NCBI GenBank assembly: GCA_022836615.1
Contig: MU405212.1
Coordinates: forward strand, 558,001-622,000
Direction of reading: 5' to 3'
DNA length: 64,000 nt
Source of the DNA: Annulohypoxylon bovei var. microspora
Taxonomy: Eukaryota; Ascomycota; Sordariomycetes; Xylariales; Hypoxylaceae
Shown here: positions 11,795 to 23,800 of the stretch, piece after piece
Numbering within the stretch: position 1 is the first letter of the stretch
How the letters are laid out: each line of letters begins with the position of its first letter
Made by a program: the position numbers and the translations under genes
Notes under the pieces: generated by a model
The model's input: only the letters and a program-made list of their open reading frames with translations
Database searches by the model: none
What the model was told of the DNA's origin: nothing

Positions 11795-14079
11795 ATGGAA
11801 AGCAATGGCAGCCACGCCAAGGACAAGAGGCCCGACAACGACGCCAGACCCAAGGACGACACCCCTACGACCTCAACCACAACCACACCACCCGACAATG
11901 CCAATAAGAGCCCCAAGAAGAGGCGCAAGGTAAACCATGGTATGCCGTGCCATTCTTCTAGCATCCCCCCCCTAACTTATCTTAACTTGACTCACTCATC
12001 TCGACTCCACCGTCGTCGCATCTATCCGTCGCATGGGCTAATTTTAGTCGCGCGTTCCTACAGCTTGTGTATATTGTCGTCGATCTGTAAGTTCTAAGCT
12101 CCTAGGCCCCTAATGTCCTTCATTTTAAGCAAAGCTTGTCAAACCTTCAAATTCATTGGTTCCACGTCTTGCGTATCTACTAGGTACGCATATGTAAAGA
12201 TGTTGGCACACCCCTACCCTTGTGTTTACGGATGGTTGTTGTATTTTATACCGCGACCGCCTAGGTTGCTGTGATGTCACGGGGTGGATGCGCCCGAATG
12301 TTTTCTGTACTCTGGCGTGCTGTATGTGGGCGCGTGCGCGCGTCTTGTGCTTTGTTGTTGGGCTTCACAAACTGCTTGGCTAATACTAATATTTCCGGGG
12401 TTTCTAGCATATGACTTGCGATCTCGTATGTAAGATCTGTTCCTACTTCTTGCGTCGATGGCTGGCGGGAATAATGCCCTGGTCTGCATGAGCCAAGATT
12501 GACCCGGGATCAACCCCTATTGAACAGGAGAGACCGTGTACGAGATGTATCAAGCGCAATATTGGACATCTCTGCCATGACGAGCCTCGGGATCCGGATT
12601 CTAAGAAGCCCAAAGGCTCCCACGACGCGGCTGGACACGACGAATCAGATATCCAGCCTGAACTATCGCAAAATTCAATAGATCAGAGCGCTGCTGCTGC
12701 AATGGCACCGCCTGCGTTTGACGGAACTGGAGCTGCTCAGAGAACTAAGCAAGGTTTTGGTGCAGGTGCACTAGGCCAGACAAACCCCCTACAGCTTGTG
12801 TCACCTAATCCGGTCTCTAATATGCAGGCCAATGGCTCTGGCAGCAATATGAACCAATGTAGGTTTTGTAAAACCCTTATGAGTGTCGTGCCGGTTGGGG
12901 AAAAATATGCTGAGCTGATCTCGTAGTCGGCGGGTTCTCTGATGCCTGGCTAACCGCCCAAAATCAATTCCACGATATGCACCATTACCATCCTCAATAT
13001 ATGCTTGCCCCAGAAGTCACTCACGAGTTTAACCTGCTCAATGATTTTTTGAATACCAGCCTTCTCGATGACGCCGGACATCTGCCGGAGGACCAAAATC
13101 TGTTTCTCAGAAATAATCAGTCGCAATCAGGTAACCAATCCGACATGGCGGGCTACGTGGGCGGCGGCAATAATCTTTCAGGTACGAGCGCGATGCAGCC
13201 AGGCTCCATGCCTCCGCCGAGCACGGATCAGGCGAGCTCTAGCATCGTTCCGGTGGATAAGGCGCGTGAATTCTACCTCCAAGCGGCAGATCCTTCGGGC
13301 AACGACACGCCTGAGGCGCGCATGCAACGCGTGATGAAAGCTAAATACGACGCTGGTATGTTGAAACCATTCAACTACATCAAGGGATATGCTAGACTAT
13401 CGTCGTACATGGATGGCCATATCGCTCCTTCGTCGAAACAGAAGATCCTACGACAGCTGGATCGCTTTCGACCCAAGTTTCGAGAAAAGGTTCAAGGACT
13501 TACGGATATCGAATTGGTCTACGTAGAGATGTGGTTCGAGAAGACACTGTTAGAGTACGACCGAGTCTTTGCGGCTATGGCGGTTCCGGCTTGTTGCTGG
13601 AAAAGGACCGGGGAGATCTTTAGGGGTAACAAGGAGATGGCAGAGCTGATCCACGTTCCCGTGGAGAGGCTACGAGACGTAGGTTCTTGTGACTTTTCTG
13701 GTCAATTCATGAACTGATTAAATGTTACGTCTAGGGGAAGATCTCGCTACACGAGATACTGACGGAAGAGTCGCTCGTCCGGTATTGGGAAGAATTCGGC
13801 ACTATCGCGTTTGATGCGGCACACGACACGCTCCTGACAGCATGTGCCTTGAAGAACCCGGATGATCGATCGAACGACCCAATCGTGAACTGTTGCTTTT
13901 CGTTTATGATACGCAGAGATGACCACAAGATGTGAGTAAACCTCTAATGTCTTTGGTGTGCGACCCGATCGCATGTATCGTTCATGTTTAGAAAATATGC
14001 TAACTATTCCTCCCAATGATATAGACCCAGCCTCATCGTTGGCAATTTCCTTCCGCATGACCCTTCGCATTCTTCTTAA
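11795..14079 (+). CDS. acuM: AcuM/Rds2-like Zn2Cys6 transcription activator of gluconeogenesis
   Basis: Spliced model of 506 residues: 11795-11939, 12064-12086, 12408-12425, 12528-12858, 12927-13678, 13735-13931, 14025-14079. The assembled zinc cluster reads KKRRKVNHACVYCRRSH, then MTCDLERPCTRCIKRN, then IGHLCHDEP: six cysteines in Zn2Cys6 spacing. This finger type is typical of the AcuK/AcuM (Ert1/Rds2) regulators, which activate PEP carboxykinase and fructose-1,6-bisphosphatase genes on gluconeogenic carbon. The later part (from FLNTSLLDDAG on) includes the region with RVMKAKYDAGMLKPFNYIKG and VPACCWKRTGEIFRGN, which is the PAS-like portion, and it ends IPSLIVGNFLPHDPSHSS. Exons 2 and 3 are only 23 and 18 bp and both encode finger residues; the intron between them is long (321 nt). 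AcuM rather than AcuK is a judgement from the finger sequence. Confidence 0.85.
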
Positions 14080-14799
14080 TCATGACTACCCAGCATACAA
14101 ATTTCTATTCAAATATCCAACTTATTTCCTATTTATTCGTTAAAGTGGCTATAGGTCTTCGCTACATTTTATACGTTAGGTATAGCATCGGTATACTGTC
14201 ATGTGATCTTCAACATTGGTGGCTACTTCGAAGTACGATAGATACGTTTTAAAGCTTTTTAGAGCTTGGGAGTCACGTCTCATGTTTAGTGGCAATGTAT
14301 GGGTATACGCATCTTTGGAAGAAGCAGGGGAGAGAAGGAGAGAGGGAGGGAGCGATGATATCCACTAGGTTCGGAAGGTGTTATTGACCTTTCTACTACG
14401 CCTGCCCTAGATGGAAAAACAACTCCAACGCTGCCTGTCGACTCGTACCTGACAATATCTAGACAGAATTCTAGCAAATAGGATTCTTACCTTTATCAAC
14501 ATTTACCAACCTTTACACTATATATCACCTCTTCAGTGATGCCACGTCTAAGCTGATGAATGAGATGCAGAATCGTCTAATATTACCTTTCTTCTCCGTT
14601 ACTCTACTGAACTGATTGCTTAGATACCTAGGTACGTATCGAGGTATACGTAGCCATCTCGATACCCTCCTAGATAACCCGCCCCCACGCCGGTAACGCC
14701 TGTGACCGCGAGGTATGTAACCAGCGAAACCACGCCATGACAGTCCAAATAAATCATTCACCATATAAATCGACTCTTTCGAGTTTCTAGTGCGTCGTC
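14080..14799. other. Spacer between the AcuM-like gene and SPO22
   Basis: About 720 bases with no coding signal. It contains a copy of TACCTAGGTA at 14625-14634 and a purine-rich run near 14325-14355. It presumably holds the SPO22 promoter. Confidence 0.6.
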
Positions 14800-17700
14800 A
14801 TGGACACGCCGGCTGATCCCTCTCACCCCGCCCGAGAGAAATCTATCAATATTAAGTCTATCATCTGTCTGTATTCATAGTATCTCTTTGAAGCATATGC
14901 TAACTCTCTAAGCTTTCTGCCACGAACTCCAAAAGTGGTTGCAGGAGAAGAATGATGAACATAGATTGAAGGAACTGATCGACAAATTAGAGAATCAGAT
15001 CAACAGTGTCAAAGATTACCTTCTCAAGTCACCTAGCCCGCACCGCCACGCACAACTCGATAGTCCCGGCACTGATCTTTGGAATTTATGTGTTCAGATT
15101 AAACGTCAAGATGACAGCGATGTATCTCCAACAAGAAGCAAACTCCTGGTATTTGTGCGGGTATTCTCATTTCTAATTCTGGCGTTGGCACAACGGGGTA
15201 GTCACAACGCGCCGGGAGATCTTCTTCGCCTGGAAAAATTGGCAATAAAGACCGGCAGATCTTGTATTGGTATGCTGCAGCTTCGTCCTACCCTAACTGC
15301 AGCACTGTGGGACTTACACCTGCATAGGGGCGGGCGAGCTCAGTTTCGCACTCATAGTCCTGCAGAAAGCCGCCGACTATAACGGATTGTTGCAGCATCT
15401 GCAGGCAAAGCTGCCGAGTGAGGAGTTGGACGTGTGCAAAAGACTAGAAGCAGAGTATTTCACACTTCGTATAGCACTGGTAAGCCGCATATTGCTATCT
15501 TCCCCTCGTTTGGCCGCTCACAACTTCGCAAGGCCTGGAAAGATGACCGCCTCGATGTGGCCGATCATCTATACGAAAAAGTGCTGGATGGCAAAACTGA
15601 TACAGATCCCTTGTCGGCAGAGAATTTGGCCGACTCGTTATTTGAAATTGGAAAAGATCTAGCAGAGAAAAAGAACTTGCCGTTGGCAGTGAAATGGCTA
15701 CAAAGAGCCTACGAAGTTATTAACGCTCAAGATCTCGAGCAACTCTCAAGGGAAGCTATCGAGTTAAGGCTGGCAATCTCCCAAGCACTTGTTCGCGCAT
15801 ATTTGAACACAGATACGCCGGAAGGGTTCCAGAAGGCTGAGAACCATATCTGTTACATTGAATCTGAGATCGGCGACAAACTGGTAGTCCTTTTGCTAAG
15901 ATTGGAGCTCCTACTCAATTCACCAGCTGAAGTATTTGACAGCAATGGGTATGCCGACGTTCTCCGCCGGATGGTCAGGAGCCTTGATATTTCAGAGTCG
16001 AGTTTCAACCTTGTAATACACCATATACGTAAACTCGACGACAAGAGCCCAAGCCTTGCTTGCTCGATTCTCGACGAATTCATAACATCCCGAGTTTTGC
16101 CCACCCAGCATGACCCCTGGGTAGAACGGGCTGTCGTTCTTCGCACTCGGATGGCGACGGCCCATCGGGACAGCCACGAAACAATACAAGGGCTTTCAAT
16201 CTTGTTCGATAGCGTCGAAGCCAACTTGGAAAAATCATTACCGGCTGCTGCTGTCCTTGCCATACAAATAGTTAGTCAGCTATCTCGTCCGGTTCTGCCT
16301 CATATAAGCTTGAGCTAATTATTCCTAGCTCATTTGGAAAAGAGTTGACCCCTTGTCCAGCCAAGGAGAGCTGGAGATGACAGAGAAATGGTGCCACGTA
16401 GCCATGCACCCAGCTCTCCGGCACTCTGGCCCGTCGAATGCAGCGAAGATCGCCAGGTAAGCACTTATCAAGCAATGCAATGTACCATCTCAGCTGACTC
16501 AAATAGGAAATTACTTGGTTGTGCCCTTCAAAGGAACAACCTAGATAATGCTGTAGAGGTTCTCCGATCTATGAGTGAATCGGCCAGGAGAGAGCCGATG
16601 ACCTTGTACTTGGCATACAAGCTAGCTCTAAGGAATGGTGACCGAGAAATGGCTTCCGACTGCTTAAGAAGTATCAGCGAGGCTTCATCAAATGACCCGC
16701 AATATCTCTATGCATGTTGCATGGATGCGCAAGAAGCCGAAGATAAAATGTGCGCAATAGAGGCATTGCAACATTTGATCCAAAAATGCGGATATAGCTC
16801 CCCAGATGCAGTTCATTTGCCGGCTCTCCTTCGCGTTGTCATACGTCTTGAAACATCACTAGTAAACGACCAGGGCCGTGCTGATGACGTCTCCCTACTC
16901 ATAGGCGATATTTGCCAGGTCTTCGAAGGTGGTAAGTTTCTTGTGTCTTCGTTCATGTATGGAGTTGCAACTTATAATAAATTGTGTTAGTCGTGACGGC
17001 AATACAGAGGGATCCACGAGATAGCCAAGGCAACAAGCTCTTCACAGTAGAAGAACTGAATTGGTTCTGCAAAAATGCTTATAATTTGGGCCTGAAGAAC
17101 ATACGCACCTGGCAGCCAAGGCAGAGCGCCCGCATCCTTCAATGTTGCCTTTTAATTATTTCCCAGTATCCCAAAGATATTCCCGTCCAAGCAGCCAACG
17201 ATCTATCGCTACGAGCACTGTTCTGCCATTTCCTAATGGCAGCGATGCTTATTGCGCTAGCCCGGTCTGAAGATAATGTCGAAACGCAACTCCAGGACTA
17301 CCTTACGATGCGCAACCACATCAAAAGTTTCGATGTAGAACTGGAAGCACGACTAGAAACTCTAGACGAGATGTCTAGGGATGACCTTCAAATGAAGCTT
17401 GAGGTTCTCCTAGTGTTCGACTTCGAGGGTGCTATCTGTCTCAAGTCATAGGATGACTTATCAGAGATCTTGTTGAAGGCAAAAACTTGCGATAACCTAT
17501 CAATACTCCAGGCAATGGCGGATTGTGTCCTCCGAGCTGAATCTGTCCCCGGACAAGGTATGATTATTGCGGTAGAGAAAACGTTATGGATATTGATACG
17601 TTTTAGTGCTTTATTCTACACTCCGCAAGATTATCAATCACATATTTTCGCTCGAACGGTTCGATAACGAAAAACTGGCCAAATATTTACGATGTCTTCT

Positions 17701-18047
17701 TAAGGCCACACTTGCCTCGGAGCCTGAATTTCCCCTGAGGATCATGGATGATATTTGTAGGCTCGTGAAACAATGCGCAGACGTAAGTTATGTTTATATT
17801 CCGAGAATTAAAGGGAGTGGCGTTACTGAATTCTTTTCAGGGCGAGAAGCCTATTCCTCCCCAAGAAATCGAATGGTTTACAACAACGGCGTTCAACCAC
17901 GGCGTAGACCTCTACGGTGTCAACGAAGATGAACCCAGTAGGAAGTGGGTTTCCCACGCACTCACGCTGGCACACTATCACAAGGATGGCGGTGTGTTGG
18001 AGCAAGAGCTTCAAAAGAGGCAAATCAGCCTCAAGTGGGATTCTTGA
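14800..18047 (+). CDS. SPO22: Meiosis protein Spo22/Zip4 (apparent in-frame stop at 17449)
   Basis: Large TPR-like helical protein of the Spo22/Zip4/TEX11 family, part of the ZMM group that promotes crossovers and synaptonemal complex assembly in meiosis. Exons: 14800-14866, 14913-15269, 15328-15479, 15533-16270, 16329-16456, 16507-16931, 16991-17557, 17607-17782, 17841-18047. Together they give 939 codons, the length expected for fungal Zip4. Recognisable segments are ADYNGLLQHLQ, AWKDDRLDVADHLYEKV, LAEKKNLPLAVKWLQRAYEV and VVIRLETSLV. Codon 776 is TAG (17449-17451) in an otherwise intact frame, in a place where a tryptophan (TGG) would suit the sequence LKS-x-DDLSEIL. The conserved frame and normal splice sites continue for 162 codons afterwards. 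Either this is a nonsense allele, or a 48-nt in-phase intron (17404-17451) is removed. Several donors here are weak (GTCTGT, GTTAGT). Confidence 0.85.
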
Positions 18048-18609
18048 TGGTACGTAATACCTATCGCTGTCCGAGAATGTAGTGGTTGTCCTTGTTGCCC
18101 CTAACTAGCACCGTTGTGGCTCAGAAAGTCGGTAAGCTAGAAGTGGCAGTATCATTTGGGTGTGGAAAGCCACAACCGTATCTCAAGATGCTATTTTTAG
18201 CGGTTTCTAGGCATTAGCCATGATGGTGGACAAAATTCTAACCCTCACGCTGAGTCGTAATGATAGCACATCCTATAGCTTAGTCAGTCTCAAACTGGCT
18301 AAGGGGTTTAATGATTTTATCATGATTCATCAATGGCTATAGCAAACATAGACCACCTAATTTGAATTTATTCACCTTCGATATACTGCCATACACTTGC
18401 TCCAGAAACTCTGAAAAGCAATGCATTGCGATAGTTGCAAGAGTACCTAGGTAGTCATGACGTCTTCGATTCGGTCGGCTTTGCGCCTTGCTTTGAGAGT
18501 GTCACCGACTTTTTCTAGCATACGAAATGTTTACCATTTCCACCCTCTTTCTTCGCTCAAATAGAGTCCGTCCCCTAGATTTTTAATTAGTCAATTCAGC
18601 TCGGGCAAA
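18048..18609. other. Spacer between SPO22 and the DUF3140-type gene
   Basis: About 560 bases with no coding signal in either strand. It contains a copy of TACCTAGGTA at 18444-18453. Confidence 0.6.
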
Positions 18610-19147
18610 ATGGTGAAAGACACGCAAACCGTTATCGAGTGAGCAAGCCACCCTCTTTCCGGCTGCTAGTAAACATATGTGATAAGGATCGGCGAAAGAA
18701 GGCATCCGAATCACAGTCAATTTAACTTGTAATGTGTAATTTTCTAGGGAGTTCAACGACATCGTCAACATGTCGGCCTCGGACCTCGAGACCTGGCTCA
18801 AGGACGGCGCGTCGGAGTCCGCGGGCTGGAGCAAGAGCGACGGTTCGGGAGAGACAATCGGCCACGAGAGGTATGTAAGCGCGTATCATTTTCCAGACTT
18901 TAAAAAACTTATACATACTTACGGAGATGAACTGCTCCTTTTCAGCGGACGGAAGATCATCGCAATCCTGAAGAAGAATCCGCGCAAGAACCCGGATAAG
19001 TACGACGAGGATGACGTCGACCACATGCGCCGCGTGGTGGCGTACTGTAAGCGGCATCTGGCGCAGGAGGGCAGGGCGAAGCAGGACCCGGATGGCAAGA
19101 GCGCGAGGAGCTTGAAGAATTGGGGCCATGATCCTAGTAAGGAGTAA
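18610..19147 (+). CDS. DUF3140-type small hydrophilic protein
   Basis: Spliced model of 117 residues: 18610-18638, 18748-18870, 18946-19147; introns of 109 and 75 nt. The product reads MVKDTQTVIEEFNDIVNMS, then LETWLKDGASESAGW, GETIGHESGRKIIAILKKNP, DEDDVDHMRRVVAYCKRHLA and RSLKNWGHDPSKE. This is the pattern of the small DUF3140 family found in fungi and bacteria, whose function is not established; some entries are labelled DNA-binding without strong evidence. The HESGRKI motif across the second splice junction and the SLKNWGHDP terminus make the model secure. The protein is short, highly charged and has no signal or membrane segment. Its 3' end lies 71 bp from the convergent NmrA-like gene. 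Confidence 0.8.
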
Positions 19148-19218
19148 AAAAGAAAAAGGGGGCGTGAAATCGAAATAAAATAAAATGCAAAAATATTTAC
19201 TCTCCTAACTATTTGTTT

Positions 19219-20259
19219 TCATAGTGACACACCATCCCCCTTAGCTAGGTAGGTATCTACCTTCGTAACCATCTCCATAATGCACTCCTCAATAGGTGTG
19301 CTTTTAACCCCCACGCTCCTCAACAGCCGCTCCAGCGTCGGGTCGTCGACCTCGCACTCCCCGTCCTCGAACGCCTCGTACGTGCCGACCCACCACCTGA
19401 TCACCCTTCTATCCCTGCCCCGCTCCTCGACGTAGTACCTCTCGCACTCCGCGCCCCCCGCGAACCGAAACGCGGCCAGTTCCGCGCCCCTCGCCTTCGC
19501 CACCAGCCCCGCGATCTGCGCCAGGCTCCGCGCGTGCTCCGGCCGCGTCGAGAGGTACAGCGTGCGGCCCTCGTACTCGGCGCCGGGCGCCGCGAGGATG
19601 AGCGCGCTGCCGATGCCCAGGTCTTTGATCGCCGTCCAGCACATGCGCCCGTCGCCCGACACGGGGCCGGCGTCGCGCTCGTCGCGCACGCCGTCGAAGT
19701 ACCCGAGGTACAGCGGCCAGGACTCGTTGTAGAGCCCCTCGCGCACGACCGTGACCTTGACCTTCGCCTGGTGCTGCAGCGCCGCGAGGTACGCCTCGGT
19801 GCGCAGGTGCGCGCGCATGACGCCGGCCTTGCTCTGGATCGCGGGGGCGCGCGCGCGCGCGTCCCACGCGAAGGCCAGGCTCGAGTAGTAGATGTGCGTG
19901 ATGCCTACTTTGATGGCGGCGTCGATGGCGGCGCGGTGGTGGGCCTCGCGGCCCTGGCCGTCGGGCTTCTCGGCGCCGTCCGCGTCCTCGAAGTCGAGCT
20001 CGACGTGCGGCGTCGAGACTAGGAAGAGCTTGTCGACGCCGCGCAGCGCCGTCTCGAGCGTCGCCGGGTCCTCGAAGCGCGCGTGGCGGATCTGTAGGCT
20101 GGGGTCTTGCGCCGCGAGCGAGGTCCAGGTCCGCGAGCCCGGGTGCGAGGAGGTTAAGGCGACGATGGAGGATGCGGGCACGAGGTTGTGGGCTAGTAGC
20201 GCGGAGAGCGTGGCGTTGCCGAGTTTGCCGCTAGAGCCTGTGATTGCTATTGTTGACAT
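19219..20259 (-). CDS. NmrA-like NAD(P)-binding oxidoreductase
   Basis: Single-exon protein of 346 residues. The N-terminus has the Rossmann glycine motif TGSSGKLG (residues 7-14), then DKLFLVSTPHVE, HRAAIDAAIKVGITHIYYSS and KVTVVREGLYNESWP. This layout is typical of atypical short-chain dehydrogenases of the NmrA/QOR2-like (triphenylmethane reductase-like) group, which bind NAD(P)(H) and act as reductases or redox sensors. The substrate cannot be told. The coding strand is markedly GC-rich, which opens long false ORFs in other frames (for example 19534-20022 on the opposite strand). It is convergent with the DUF3140 gene and lies 620 bp from the 3' end of the xanthine dehydrogenase gene. Confidence 0.82.
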   Translation of the reverse strand: MSTIAITGSSGKLGNATLSALLAHNLVPASSIVALTSSHPGSRTWTSLAAQDPSLQIRHARFEDPATLETALRGVDKLFLVSTPHVELDFEDADGAEKPDGQGREAHHRAAIDAAIKVGITHIYYSSLAFAWDARARAPAIQSKAGVMRAHLRTEAYLAALQHQAKVKVTVVREGLYNESWPLYLGYFDGVRDERDAGPVSGDGRMCWTAIKDLGIGSALILAAPGAEYEGRTLYLSTRPEHARSLAQIAGLVAKARGAELAAFRFAGGAECERYYVEERGRDRRVIRWWVGTYEAFEDGECEVDDPTLERLLRSVGVKSTPIEECIMEMVTKVDTYLAKGDGVSL

Positions 20260-20879
20260 GGTGGTTGTTAAGTATTATTTTGGGTTGGGTAGGTGTTGGT
20301 GTTAGTGGTGATTGTGGTGGCGGATGATAGAAGTTGTGTCACGATAGGATATACCGAATATATAGACTCAAAGCTAATACAGTTAACAGTTAACTGTACA
20401 CAATCGGATCATTTACTGATGATTATGAATTCGACCTTCTCATACATACCTTGGTAGCCGATCGAGAATATCGTTTCACAGCAAGAGAACAGGGTGATGA
20501 TACCGGAACGTCATAGAGGTCTATCCATGTTGATTTATAATCAGCTGTTTAATTCGGGATTATTACCTACCAATTATAGTCCGAGTGGGTCACACCTATA
20601 AGAATAGCTGTAGGGCACGTTGCGAGATTTTCTATATTCGTTCGCATGGAATAGTTGTTGTCGCGCGCTCTTGACTTCCTAATCTAGTATGTCAGATTCC
20701 CACGATGCGAAACTTGAAAAGGGGAGATGGGGTTGTGCATACCTAGGCGCTTACATGCAGCTCAGGAGAACACCGGTAAGATGATTAAGCGAACGACATC
20801 GAAATACGATATTCGACCTTTACATTCCAATCTAAACTAGAACTGTTACTCCCAAATCCATTCATTCTTTCCCTTCCTC
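20260..20879. other. Spacer between the NmrA-like gene and xanthine dehydrogenase
   Basis: About 620 bases with no coding signal: the upstream region of the NmrA-like gene and the 3' flank of xanthine dehydrogenase. Confidence 0.6.
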
Positions 20880-23800
20880 CTAAATCGCAATGAAAAAGCT
20901 CTTCTCGCCCTCTTTTGGCAGCACCCTCGCGCGCTCCATAATCGGATCCACACACGAGAGCCGTATCCTCTCGGGTGTCGCCGGACTTTCGAGTCTCAGT
21001 AATCCATCCCCATCTCCCCCGTCCGCCAACAACTTCGCCTTGACCCCATAATCCGCACGCGCGGCCTTCAGCGCATCACGAATTGCGAAAAATACTGAGC
21101 TGCCCATGAACAAGGGTGGCTCGCCGACACCCCTGCTCCGCTGTATCGTACGCAGGTTCTCCCACTCGACGCCCTTGAGCAGGGAGACGTTGAAGACCTG
21201 GGGGATGTCGCGGAACCCGGGGATCTTGTACGCGCCGGGGCCTTTGGTGAAAAGATTGCCCGCCATGGGACCGTTGCGCAGCCACAAGCTCTCTTCCATG
21301 GTGAATAGGCCTAGGCCTTGGGTGAAGGCGCCTTCGATCTGGCCGTAGTCGATGGCCGGGTTGATGGACCGGCCGACATCCATCTTGATGTCGGCGCGCA
21401 GGCAGGTCCATGTCCCGGTCAGGCAGTCGACTTCGACTTCGGCGGCCGTGACGCCTTGCGTGAAGTAGAAGAACATCTTGCCTGTGTTCTCGCCCCACGT
21501 GTAGCCGATCTCGGGCGTCTTGTAAAATCCATTGGCGCTTAGGTTCACACGGTCGAAGTAAGCCGCATGGGCGATCTCTTTCATGGTAGCCGTGGGTCCA
21601 AGCTTCTCTCTATATGGTGCCAATCGGGTGTTAATCTGTTCGCAAGCGTTGAAGATGGCGTAGCCGTTAAGATCAGACGACGCCGACGCGGCGGTGGCAG
21701 AAGAATTTGCTACCGTGACAGTGGATGTTTCCGAGATGTGGATGTCTTCCATCGGTACCTGAAGTGCTTGTGCGGCAATTGTGATCATCTTGGTATGTAA
21801 ACCCTGCCCCATTTCCGTGCCGCCATGTGCAATTAGAACCGACCCGTCGTGGTAGATGTGTACTAAAGCGCCGGCTTGATTGAACCAAAGAGCAGTAAAG
21901 GATATACCAAACTTGGTAGGAATCAGAGCCAACCCTCGCTTGCGCCACTTGTGCTCTGCGTTGAATTTGTCCACAGCCATACGGCGGTTGGCGTAATCCG
22001 ACTCTTCCTGAACTTGCTTATACATCAAAGGAACGTGCCAGTCCTGGATACTCTGGTTGAAATGCGTCTTTTCGTCAATCTTGTAGAAGTTGATCTCGCG
22101 GAACCTCTCGACCGGGATACCGAGGCGGTCGGCGACTTCAGACATGTAGGACTCGGCGAAGAACATTCCCTGAGGTCCACCGAAACCGCGGAAAGCCGTG
22201 TTTGACATGGTGTTGGTCTTACACAGACGACCGCGGACATGGAAGTTAGGAATATTATAGCAACCATCGCTATGCGTCATAGCTCGCTCGCACACGGCGG
22301 CGCTCAAGTCGAAAGACCAGCCAGCATTGTTGAAGATATCTATATCAATAGCCTGAAGCTTACCGTCCTTATTCACGCCCACTTTCCATTTAGCGAGGAA
22401 AGGGTGCCGTTGACCAGACATCGCCATATCCTCGTCTCGATCGAGCATGCATCTGACCGGCCGCTTGGTTTTCTGTGCAGCTAATGCGCATATGGTGCTA
22501 AGATGAACACATCTCGTTTCTTTGCCACCAAAGCCTCCACCTAGACGCTTTACACGAGCCACTACTTTGTTCGCTTGCACGCCTAGGATCTTGGATGCGT
22601 ACGCTTGACTAGACGAAAGTAAGTAAATGAGAAGTACCATATTATCGGGAAAACATACCTCTCATTGGGATTTTGGCTACTGGTCCATATTTCCATCTCA
22701 CCATCCTCTGGCTTAGGTATAGCTACGCACGCATTTGTTTCAAGATAGAAATGTTCTTGTCCTCCAATTCGCGAGACACCCGAGAAAGTATAGTCGCAAT
22801 GCTTAAACGCCTCTTCCGGATCGCCCTTCTTAATATAGCGGAAATATTTGTGGAAGCTCTCTTTTTCGATTGCCTCCTCCATTGTGAAAACGGCAGGAAG
22901 ATCTTCGTATTCGATCTTCACAGCTCTCACTCCCTGTGCTGCTTTTGCCTTGGAGGTAGCTAAAACGATCGCGATCGGCTGGCCGGCAGTGAACACTTCA
23001 TCTTCGACGAAGAACAAATCGTCGAAATTTGGTGCACCCCATTTATTATGTTCTGGGTCGTGTAAGTCATCCTTATCAACAATGTCGATCACACCCGGTA
23101 TGTCCAATGTTGCGGAGTAATCGATTGATTTGACTTTTGCGTGCGCTCTTGTTGAAAATACTATACATGCGTGGAGTTCGTTCTTAAGGGGTGGGATATC
23201 GTCGGTATACTGCGCTTCTCCTGTAGTCTGTTTTAAAGCCGCTACGTGATTAGCTGCCTTCCCAAGAGGTCCTTTGACATAGGCGGTAGTTGCGTCTTCA
23301 TCTTTCCAGCCAGATGATAATACTCTTTCGAGCTCCTCGACGGCTTGACTATCACCGTGCTCACTCTCAGCGTTGATACCCGACAGCACATCATGATAGA
23401 ACCGGTAAAAGAAGCCAAGCGCCAAGGACTTTCGATACGAAGCCATGCCTCCAGGAACACTGAAGACGAGATCGAAATCGGACTCGAGCGCATTCATTGT
23501 CCCTTCCAAGGTATTGGGATGGGCAAATAGTTTGCCTTTGAGATACTCATTGGCCTTCTTCGCAGCAACAGTAAACGGGGCCATGCCACCATAGACCAAG
23601 TTACAATGCTCCACAACACCTCTTTGGTCTAACGTAACGTGTAATGCCCCTGTTACGATAGCTATATCGTCATCTTTCCGCTTCGCTTGTTTATACGCTT
23701 TGAAGTAGTCACCCTTCTCACGAGTAATAGGAATGCGAATAGATGCAAGGATTGCATCGGGTTCTAAAGCTGTCCTACGATAGCCCCTGAAGAATGTGGC

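Noticed and set aside
11425..11964. 179-codon minus-strand ORF across the AcuM-like leader and first exon
   Set aside because: Antisense to a well-supported exon, biased composition, no family resemblance.
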